Shown here: piece after piece, positions 1-4,194 of the stretch
How positions within the stretch are numbered: position 1 is the first letter of the stretch
Layout of the letters: each line of letters opens with the position of its first letter
NCBI GenBank assembly: GCA_027065835.1
Contig: JAMONK010000250.1
Coordinates: forward strand, 1 to 5,074
Origin: Thermococcus sp.
GTDB lineage: Archaea > Methanobacteriota_B > Thermococci > Thermococcales > Thermococcaceae
DNA: 5,074 nucleotides
Reading direction: 5' to 3'
Notes under the pieces: model-generated
What the model saw: only the letters and a program-made list of their open reading frames with translations
Told to the model about the DNA's origin: nothing
Databases searched by the model: none
Made by a program: the position numbers and the translations under genes

Positions 1-73
1 TTGGAACCTCGACTAGACACCCCGCCGCCAGGACCATTAACGCAAGCGCAAGCACGAACCCCGTCCGTTTCAT
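1..73 (-). CDS. Putative lipoprotein, N-terminal fragment (cut by window edge)
   Basis: Only the first 24 codons are visible; the rest lies left of the window. The start is ATG at 73-71. The peptide begins MKRTG, followed by a hydrophobic stretch (FVLALALMVL), then LAAGC. This is a textbook secretion signal: a basic n-region, a hydrophobic core and a lipobox with Cys19 as the expected lipidated residue. The mature protein would therefore be anchored to the outer face of the cell membrane, as in many Thermococcales solute-binding proteins. The fragment is too short to show which family follows, so no substrate can be named. There is no strong ribosome binding site (only TAGGAATT before the ATG), and the TATA-like element about 25 nt upstream suggests a leaderless or nearly leaderless mRNA. 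The call as a real gene rests on the signal peptide alone. Confidence 0.72.
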   Translation of the reverse strand, partial: MKRTGFVLALALMVLAAGCLVEVP

Positions 74-94
74 AATTCCTAATGTGCCCTCGGT

Positions 95-105
95 GGATAT
101 AAACC
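95..105 (-). promoter_or_regulatory. TATA-like element for the lipoprotein gene
   Basis: On the minus strand this reads GGTTTATATCC, with a TATA-like core TTTATATC centred near 99-100. An archaeal start site about 25 nt downstream would fall near 75, just before the ATG at 73, so the transcript would be almost leaderless. No clear BRE precedes it. The element also reads as ATATAAAC on the plus strand and could serve a rightward transcript into the 120-230 spacer. Confidence 0.4.
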
Positions 106-130
106 TGTCCCGCCATGACCTTTAACTTCA

Positions 131-135
131 AAAAG
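131..135 (-). terminator. Possible oligo-T terminator for the tRNA/operon transcript
   Basis: On the minus strand the sequence reads CCTTTTTGAAG, a run of five T residues about 120 nt past the tRNA 3' end and after both hairpins. Archaeal RNA polymerase can stop at short T-runs, and this is the only minus-strand T5 I see between the tRNA and the lipoprotein promoter. A single T5 is weak evidence. Confidence 0.25.
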
Positions 136-147
136 GAGCTACCTACA

Positions 148-204
148 ATGAAGCCCTATCGGGCAGTTTCACTTTTTTATTGGATCCCGGAGGCGCTTTC
201 ATGA
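148..204 (+). CDS. Candidate 18-residue micro-ORF (doubtful)
   Basis: ATG at 148-150 opens an 18-codon frame (MKPYRAVSLFYWIPEALS) ending in TGA at 202-204. AAGGAG at 133-138 lies 9 nt upstream, a somewhat long Shine-Dalgarno spacing, and a TATA-like ATATAAAC at 97-104 could place a start near 126. Its stop overlaps the ATG of a second 9-codon frame (201-230, MSETLTSFW), which has GGAGG at 189-193 placed 7 nt ahead. I do not recognise either peptide. They may be translated small ORFs, the decayed start of an older gene, or chance, since short frames with passable ribosome binding sites are common by luck. Confidence 0.2.
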   Translation: MKPYRAVSLFYWIPEALS

Positions 205-216
205 GTGAAACACTCA
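202..216. repeat. Small inverted repeat, 6-bp stem, 3-nt loop
   Basis: TGAGTG (202-207) and CACTCA (211-216) are perfect reverse complements separated by AAA. An overlapping alternative pairing, TTTCA (197-201) with TGAAA (206-210), is also possible. It lies downstream of the tRNA on the tRNA's strand, and could be part of a 3' processing or termination region or an operator-like palindrome. No T-run follows directly. Confidence 0.45.
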
Positions 217-227
217 CAAGCTTTTGG

Positions 228-253
228 TGAAACTTTGCTGGCACAAAGTTTCA
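228..253. repeat. Perfect 10-bp inverted repeat abutting the tRNA 3' end
   Basis: TGAAACTTTG (228-237) and CAAAGTTTCA (244-253) are exact reverse complements around the 6-nt loop CTGGCA. The hairpin ends 1 nt from the encoded CCA of the tRNA gene (255-257), so the tRNA precursor would carry this stem-loop directly after its 3' end. It could protect or guide 3' trimming, act with a distal T-run as a terminator, or be a member of a dispersed intergenic repeat. Only the pairing is directly seen; the role is inference. Confidence 0.65.
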
Positions 254-254
254 A

Positions 255-363
255 TGGTGCCGGGGCGGGGCTTTGAACCCCGGACCTCTCGGTTTCCCAG
301 GCTCTCCCCGAGGGAGAGCAGCCCTATGAGCCGAGCGCTCTGACCAGGCTGAGCTACCCCGGC
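255..363 (-). tRNA. tRNA-Met(CAU), elongator, with 31-nt intron and encoded CCA
   Basis: The full cloverleaf is visible on the minus strand: acceptor GCCGGGG/CCCCGGC (363-357 with 265-259), D-arm GCTC...GAGC, anticodon stem CTCGG/CCGAG, variable loop AGGTC, T-arm CGGGG-TTCAAAG-CCCCG, discriminator A at 258 and encoded CCA at 257-255. Removing the intron leaves 78 nt and the 7-nt anticodon loop CTCATAA with anticodon CAU at 328-326. A G1-C72 pair and an anticodon stem without the three G-C pairs typical of initiators argue against initiator tRNA. The acceptor and body also do not resemble the usual archaeal tRNA-Ile2 with a modified CAU anticodon, so elongator Met is the best call. An intron in this tRNA is known in Thermococcales. 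The gene lies 51 nt downstream of the rhomboid gene but has its own promoter. Confidence 0.96.
294..324 (-). other. Archaeal tRNA intron (37/38) with bulge-helix-bulge motif
   Basis: The 31-nt intron interrupts the anticodon loop between A37 (325) and A38 (293). The canonical bulge-helix-bulge can be drawn completely: outer helix CUCGG/CCGAG, central 4-bp helix CUCA/UGGG (one G-U pair), 3-nt bulges UAG and AAA, and inner helix GG/CC. The intron tip is a 7-bp stem CUCUCCC/GGGAGAG with loop UCG. Cutting after the second nucleotide of each bulge, as the archaeal splicing endonuclease does, gives exactly the 7-nt loop CUCAUAA. The central helix uses part of the anticodon itself (CA of CAU). Confidence 0.93.
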
Positions 364-399
364 ATCCTCAAAGCGCCCGCTTATACCTCCAGGGGCCCA

Positions 400-414
400 T
401 TTTTAAATCTTTCG
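400..414 (-). promoter_or_regulatory. BRE/TATA promoter of the tRNA-Met gene
   Basis: The minus strand reads CGAAAGATTTAAAAA from 414 to 400: a purine-rich BRE (CGAAAG) followed by an A/T-rich TATA box (TTTAAAAA). The box centre near 403 predicts initiation around 378, leaving a leader of about 15 nt for RNase P to remove. The BRE starts on the base right after the stop codon of the rhomboid gene, so the tRNA promoter fills the gap fully. Confidence 0.7.
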
Positions 415-1026
415 CTACCATGCCCCGATGTACGGGTCCAGGTACAGCTTCCTCTTGAGCTCGCTTCCCTTCCAGTAGCCTATGGCTATGCCGGCCAGCA
501 GTCCCCCTAGGTGGGCGTAGACGTTGACCCCGGGCAGAATGCTGTTTATCAGGAAGAGGAAGAACGCGTTGAGGAGTGCCCCCTGCATGTTGCCTCCTAT
601 TATCCCCGATGTTATTATGACCGCTCCGGCGATTCCGAAGATGGCACCGCTTGCCCCCGCGCTCAAGCTGTTTGGGGGGAATATAAGGAGCGTCAGCAGG
701 TTTCCGACCAAGCCCGATACCAGGTACGTGCCAACGAGCCACTTGCCCCCGAAGAGCCGTTCGAACTGAGACCCTATGATGAGCAGGAAGTACATGTTGA
801 AGGCGATGTGGAGTATTCCAACGTGGACGAACATCGCCGTGAGGAGCTGCCACCACCTACCGAGGTACAGAACGGCGTAGTTCCACTGACCCAGAAGGGT
901 TAGGACGTTGAGGTTTATACTGATGAAGCTCCCGCTCAGGATGACCTCGAGGAGGTAAACGGCCACGTTGATTGCCACGAGCGCTTCGGTTATTCCGCCG
1001 TACCTTCTACCGGTCAACTCACTCAC
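415..1026 (-). CDS. Rhomboid family intramembrane serine protease
   Basis: This 203-residue membrane protein should cut transmembrane segments of other proteins inside the lipid bilayer. About six membrane segments can be placed, near residues 14-31, 60-84, 96-115, 121-141, 148-163 and 170-185, which is the basic six-helix rhomboid core without extra domains. The catalytic Ser126 lies in GASGAIFG and the catalytic His172 in YAHLGG. The helix-2 motif HxxxN (His73, Asn77) that supports the oxyanion hole is present, and WWQLLTAMFVH just before it is typical. All key residues are intact, so it is probably active. It starts with GTG at 1026, inside the 3' end of the phosphatase gene (8-nt overlap, GTGAGTGA), with a G-rich stretch upstream; this implies translational coupling as the last gene of a three-gene operon. 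Its substrate cannot be told from sequence. Confidence 0.93.
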   Translation of the reverse strand: MSELTGRRYGGITEALVAINVAVYLLEVILSGSFISINLNVLTLLGQWNYAVLYLGRWWQLLTAMFVHVGILHIAFNMYFLLIIGSQFERLFGGKWLVGTYLVSGLVGNLLTLLIFPPNSLSAGASGAIFGIAGAVIITSGIIGGNMQGALLNAFFLFLINSILPGVNVYAHLGGLLAGIAIGYWKGSELKRKLYLDPYIGAW

Positions 1027-1795
1027 CCCGCCCGATCTCCCGCAGTATCAGGTCCAGCAGGCGGCTGTCGTTGACCGCTATTATGTTGGTCTGGTCCGTT
1101 GCGTTGAGGTTCAGCCTGAGCTCTTTTCCTCGTTCGTCCGTCACCATGGCACCGGCTTCCTTGGCTATCACTACCCCCGCCGCTATGTCGGTGGTTCTCA
1201 CGTAGTTCCTTATGTCAAGCACACCGTCGAGGGCGCCCTTCGCCAGGTAGGTAAGCTCAACGGCTATTGCCCCGAGAACGCGAACCCTTTTGACCTTTTT
1301 TATCAGCCCAGTGCACCTTCCGCGTGTGTAGAAGCTGATGGCCTCTTTTCCATGCTCCACTTTTTTAACGTGGATGGGTCTCCCGTTCATGAAGGCCCCC
1401 TCCCCCGGGATGCCCTCGTAGAAGTTCCCGGTGACGAACTCGTATATCGCCCCGTAGACTGGCGCCTTTTTCTTGAATACCGCAAGGCTGAAGGCGAAGA
1501 TGGGTATCCCCGCTGCGAAGTTGTACGAACCATCGATAGGATCAATTACAGCAGTGTAATCACTCCCCACATCGATGTTCCCTATTTCCTCACTGACGAT
1601 GTTGATGCCCAGCGGTTTGAGCCGCTCTATAACGAGGTTCTCGGCCACCTTATCGACGTACTTTGTGACGTCACCGCTCACGTTCTTCCCTATGTTCTCT
1701 CCCGCTTTGGGTGTTCCAAATATCGGCATTACCACCTTCTCAACGTCTTTGGCTACATCAAACGCTATCTCGTTCCATTCAAACTCCCCGTTCAT
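1019..1795 (-). CDS. Bifunctional inositol-1-monophosphatase / fructose-1,6-bisphosphatase (archaeal IMPase-like)
   Basis: The 258-residue product belongs to the Mg-dependent, Li-sensitive phosphatase superfamily. The metal and catalytic motifs appear in order: GDVT near residue 42, SEE at 68-70, DPIDGSYNF at 85-93 (Asp85, Asp88) and TTDIAAG at 201-207 (Asp203), the last replacing the bacterial and eukaryotic WDxAAG form. Length and motif spacing match archaeal enzymes of the MJ0109 type, which hydrolyse both inositol-1-phosphate and fructose-1,6-bisphosphate. In Thermococcales this could serve inositol supply for di-myo-inositol phosphate or inositol lipids, while gluconeogenic FBPase activity is usually assigned to a different enzyme (type V). 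The start ATG at 1795 follows GGGGGT and overlaps the stop of the upstream DUF63 gene in ATGA, indicating coupled translation. The family is sure; the main physiological substrate is open. Confidence 0.92.
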   Translation of the reverse strand: MNGEFEWNEIAFDVAKDVEKVVMPIFGTPKAGENIGKNVSGDVTKYVDKVAENLVIERLKPLGINIVSEEIGNIDVGSDYTAVIDPIDGSYNFAAGIPIFAFSLAVFKKKAPVYGAIYEFVTGNFYEGIPGEGAFMNGRPIHVKKVEHGKEAISFYTRGRCTGLIKKVKRVRVLGAIAVELTYLAKGALDGVLDIRNYVRTTDIAAGVVIAKEAGAMVTDERGKELRLNLNATDQTNIIAVNDSRLLDLILREIGRGE

Positions 1796-2610
1796 GTTCC
1801 TACCCCCATGAGCATTATTAAGAGATTCCTCGTCCCCGGGCCGAAGCCGAGGATAAATATGGCCAGTTTGATGAAGTTGATCAGCTCCTCGTCCTCCTCC
1901 TCGGAGTATTTCTCCAGGAGCCAGACTATCGGGAGCAGTATCATAAGCTTTTCAACGTACATGGCCGCCGGTGTGCCCAGGAGACTTATCATCTTCCTGG
2001 CCAGGACGTGCTGCTCCCAGTACCCGAAGAACTGAAGTCCAACGAAGGTCGTCGTGGCATCGTAAAAGTGGGTGTAGAACAGCAACCTGTTGTTCCGTAT
2101 CAGCCCTGACTTTTTCGTTAGGAGCCAGATGAAGGCCTCCGCAGCGAGCAGTATCGGGATGAAGTACCCCAGAACCTCCCAGCGAAAATCTATTTTGTCA
2201 AGGTTTATCAGCAGCACGAAAAGGTTGCCGCCAACCAGTATCCAGCCAAAATCATGGTAGATGGAGTAAAACTTCTCTCCGGGCCCCACGTGCCTCCAGA
2301 CGACGTAGAGGGAGGCTATCGCAAAGGCTGCGATGACGAAGTAACCCCCGGGGCTCACGGTCAGGTACGTCCTTGGGTAGATTCCCCTGTCTGTCATGGA
2401 CCGCATCAGGGGGCCCAGAAAGATGTAGGGAATCAGGGCTTTGAAGAATCTGTCATCGACACGTATCCCGAGCCTCTTCAGGAATTTGTACAGCAGAATA
2501 ACCGCGATTCCAAGTATCACCGCGTAGACCGTTGTGTTAACCACGTTATAGCCCTCGTTCATCGCTATCGGCTCGACGAAGTAGTGATAAAAAAACTCCG
2601 AGAGACCCAT
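1792..2610 (-). CDS. DUF63 family archaeal membrane protein
   Basis: This 272-residue, strongly hydrophobic protein has about seven or eight membrane segments (for example near 27-44, 88-105, 122-137, 146-165 and 246-268). It matches what I know of the archaeal DUF63 family: an N-terminal GYNVVNTTVYA block (20-30), a loop with the polar run MRSMTDRGIYPRTY (69-82), and a late block with HFYDATTTF (181-189) and YWEQHV (197-202). Charged residues conserved inside membrane regions (Arg70, Asp74, His181, Asp184, Glu199, His201) hint at an enzyme or transporter, but no function is established. The acidic stretch EEEDEE (237-242) lies in a loop. I choose ATG 2610: GGTGGT lies just upstream and a TATA-like box fits. 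A frame extension back to 2688 (beginning MHHHH) would run across the promoter and the start of the divergent gene. It is the first gene of the operon and overlaps the phosphatase gene by 4 nt. Confidence 0.88.
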   Translation of the reverse strand: MGLSEFFYHYFVEPIAMNEGYNVVNTTVYAVILGIAVILLYKFLKRLGIRVDDRFFKALIPYIFLGPLMRSMTDRGIYPRTYLTVSPGGYFVIAAFAIASLYVVWRHVGPGEKFYSIYHDFGWILVGGNLFVLLINLDKIDFRWEVLGYFIPILLAAEAFIWLLTKKSGLIRNNRLLFYTHFYDATTTFVGLQFFGYWEQHVLARKMISLLGTPAAMYVEKLMILLPIVWLLEKYSEEEDEELINFIKLAIFILGFGPGTRNLLIMLMGVGT

Positions 2611-2639
2611 TTGACCACCATAGACCGTTGTTCCGATAG

Positions 2640-2656
2640 TCTTAAAGCTTTTCCCG
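2640..2656. promoter_or_regulatory. Shared divergent promoter with palindromic TATA region
   Basis: Minus-strand reading GGGAAAAGCTTTAAGA resembles a Thermococcales BRE (GAAAAG) plus TATA (CTTTAAGA). With its centre near 2643, a start is expected near 2618-2621, just ahead of the DUF63 ATG at 2610. On the plus strand, CTTAAAGC at 2641-2648 is a weaker TATA candidate predicting a start near 2670, 13 nt before the G1P dehydrogenase ATG. The core AAAGCTTT (2644-2651) is an exact 8-bp palindrome, so both directions may use the same or overlapping TBP site. Positions are inferred from spacing only. Confidence 0.55.
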
Positions 2657-2682
2657 ATAACACTTAGTGGACGGTGATGGTG

Positions 2683-3723
2683 ATGCACTTAATGCAGCTC
2701 CCAAGAGAAGTACTGCTTGGTGAGAACCTTAAAGGTGAAGTCCCCAGTGTTGCCATGAGATTGGGTCTGGGAAAGGGTGTGCTGGTCCTGTACGGTCCCA
2801 GAACCAGAGAGATAGCGGGAAACGATGTTGAGGATCATCTGAAGGAGTCCTTTGAGGTTGCGTCCCTGATGGTCAGCGGTGCCACCATGAAGGAGGTTGA
2901 GAGGACTATCGAGGTAGCGAGGGAGAATGAGGTGAATTGGCTTGTGGCCGTGGGAGGGGGCAGCATAATCGACGTCGCCAAACTCGCCTCGTACCGTCTT
3001 GGAGTGCCCTTTATCAGCTTTCCAACGACGGCCTCCCACGATGGTATAGCGAGTGCCAACGCATCCATACGGGATATGGGGGCGAAAACCTCGATCAAGG
3101 CCCTTCCCCCGATAGCGGTCATCGCGGATGTTAACGTCATCAAAACGGCCCCCTACCGCTACTTGGCGGCGGGTGTGGGGGACATGATAAGCAACCTGAC
3201 TGCGGTGAAGGACTGGCAGCTCGCCCACAGGCTGCGGGGGGAGTACTACAGCGAATACGCTGCCTCGCTGAGTTTGATGAGTGCCAAGATGGTCATGAAG
3301 AACGCCGACATAATCAGACTCGGCAACGAGGAGAGCGTGAGGAAGGTTGTTAAGGGGCTCATCTCCAGCGGCGTCGCGATGAGCATAGCCGGTTCATCAA
3401 GGCCCGCGAGCGGAGCAGAGCACCTCTTCAGCCATGCACTCGATGCAATAGCCCCAAAGCCGGCCCTTCACGGGGAGCAGTGTGGGGTTGGGACCATAAT
3501 AATGGCCTATCTCCATGGCCTGAAATGGGAGCGCATTAGGGAAACCTTAAAGAAGGTGGGGGCACCTACTAATGCATACGAACTGGGGGTCGAGCCGGAG
3601 TACATAATCGAGGCGCTCACGGTTGCCCACACGATACGGCCCGAGAGATACACCATACTTGGAAAGGAGGGCATAACACGTGAAGCCGCTGAGAAGGCGG
3701 CCCGCATCACCGGTGTAATCTAA
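2683..3723 (+). CDS. egsA: sn-glycerol-1-phosphate dehydrogenase
   Basis: This enzyme reduces dihydroxyacetone phosphate to sn-glycerol-1-phosphate with NAD(P)H, the step that fixes the archaeal stereochemistry of membrane lipids; it acts in the cytoplasm. The 346-residue product belongs to the iron-containing alcohol dehydrogenase/dehydroquinate synthase fold. Visible motifs: the nucleotide-binding loop [11 protein letters not shown] (90-100), the substrate region [13 protein letters not shown] (113-125), and the expected zinc ligands Asp167 (AGVGDMISN), His247 (GAEHLFSHA) and His263 (PALHGEQ). Length is normal. Several in-frame starts are stacked here (GTG 2674, ATG 2677, ATG 2683, ATG 2692). 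I choose 2683 because GGTGAT at 2673-2678 lies 4 nt ahead, as is usual in this group, and the predicted mRNA start near 2670 leaves little room for the earlier ones. It is divergent from the DUF63 operon and is probably cotranscribed with the UPF0179 gene. Confidence 0.96.
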   Translation: MHLMQLPREVLLGENLKGEVPSVAMRLGLGKGVLVLYGPRTREIAGNDVEDHLKESFEVASLMVSGATMKEVERTIEVARENEVNWLVAVGGGSIIDVAKLASYRLGVPFISFPTTASHDGIASANASIRDMGAKTSIKALPPIAVIADVNVIKTAPYRYLAAGVGDMISNLTAVKDWQLAHRLRGEYYSEYAASLSLMSAKMVMKNADIIRLGNEESVRKVVKGLISSGVAMSIAGSSRPASGAEHLFSHALDAIAPKPALHGEQCGVGTIIMAYLHGLKWERIRETLKKVGAPTNAYELGVEPEYIIEALTVAHTIRPERYTILGKEGITREAAEKAARITGVI

Positions 3724-3745
3724 ACTGATAACCATCATCGCTCAT

Positions 3746-3752
3746 GGAGGTG
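3746..3752 (+). promoter_or_regulatory. Strong ribosome binding site of the UPF0179 gene
   Basis: GGAGGTG lies 5 nt before the ATG at 3758 and matches the archaeal 16S rRNA 3' end complement closely. There is no convincing TATA box or T-run in the 34-nt gap after the G1P dehydrogenase stop, which supports cotranscription with efficient independent initiation. Confidence 0.8.
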
Positions 3753-3757
3753 TTGAA

Positions 3758-4192
3758 ATGGCGATAATCACGTTAGTTGGGGAAAAACTGGCAAGACCTG
3801 GAGTTGAGTTCATTTATTACGGCCCAGCAGAGCCGTGCAGGACGTGCAAGCTCGCAGGAGTCTGCGTCGGAAACCTCGAACCCGGCAGGAGATACAAGAT
3901 ACTGCGCGTCAGAAGCATGCCCTCACACTCCTGTCCGCTTCATGAGGGTAAGGTTCGCGTCGTCGAGGTCGTCGAACCGAGCGTTGAAGTCGCGGTAGAG
4001 CCAAGACTGGCCATAGCAGGCTCGGTGATACAGCTCAAGTTTGAGGAGTGCAGCGATCCGGAGAAGGCAGAGCTTTTCAGCCCCGAGGGTCTCTTCGAGG
4101 GCGACCACGTGAAGATAATAGAAATCCTCGACGACGTCGAGTGCAACGGCAAGACCTACAAGGTCGTCAAGGTCATGCGCAAGAAGGACTGA
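3758..4192 (+). CDS. UPF0179 family cysteine-motif protein
   Basis: The 144-residue protein matches the archaeal UPF0179 family, whose function is not known. The N-terminal half holds a cysteine cluster: Cys27 and Cys30 (PCRTC), Cys36 (GVC) and Cys59 (HSCPLH), the last flanked by His57 and His62. That pattern suggests a bound zinc ion or an iron-sulfur cluster. Two further cysteines (98, 129) lie in the C-terminal half. The protein is soluble, with no signal or membrane segment, and alternating hydrophobic and charged residues ([17 protein letters not shown], about 66-82) suggest beta strands. The ATG at 3758 has an excellent ribosome binding site. It follows the G1P dehydrogenase gene by 34 nt and probably shares its mRNA, which links it loosely to lipid synthesis; a direct role there is inference. 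Its stop is 2 nt from the stop of the convergent PxpC gene. Confidence 0.87.
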   Translation: MAIITLVGEKLARPGVEFIYYGPAEPCRTCKLAGVCVGNLEPGRRYKILRVRSMPSHSCPLHEGKVRVVEVVEPSVEVAVEPRLAIAGSVIQLKFEECSDPEKAELFSPEGLFEGDHVKIIEILDDVECNGKTYKVVKVMRKKD

Positions 4193-4194
4193 CC

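Noticed and set aside
173..178. T6 run on the plus strand as a terminator
   Set aside because: No established plus-strand gene lies upstream of it here; it is more likely part of an A/T-rich spacer or a TATA-like sequence.
227..343. Plus-strand open frame across the hairpin and the tRNA (GTG start)
   Set aside because: It is antisense to a structurally complete tRNA gene. The frame is explained by the high GC content of the tRNA stems.
255..363. tRNA as an integration site (att) of a mobile element
   Set aside because: No partial copy of the tRNA 3' end, no integrase gene and no compositional break is seen in the window.
968..2035. Long 355-codon plus-strand open frame
   Set aside because: It is antisense to the phosphatase and DUF63 genes, both of which have recognisable family motifs on the minus strand. 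The product resembles no known protein, and long antisense frames are common in GC-rich coding DNA.
2674..2682. Earlier egsA starts (GTG 2674, ATG 2677)
   Set aside because: They lie within or right beside the likely Shine-Dalgarno sequence GGTGAT and only a few bases from the predicted mRNA start. They cannot be fully excluded, but ATG 2683 fits better.
2611..2688. N-terminal extension of the DUF63 frame ([10 protein letters not shown]...) by 26 residues
   Set aside because: It would cross the divergent promoter and overlap the start of egsA. The extension does not look like DUF63, and ATG 2610 has a suitable ribosome binding site.
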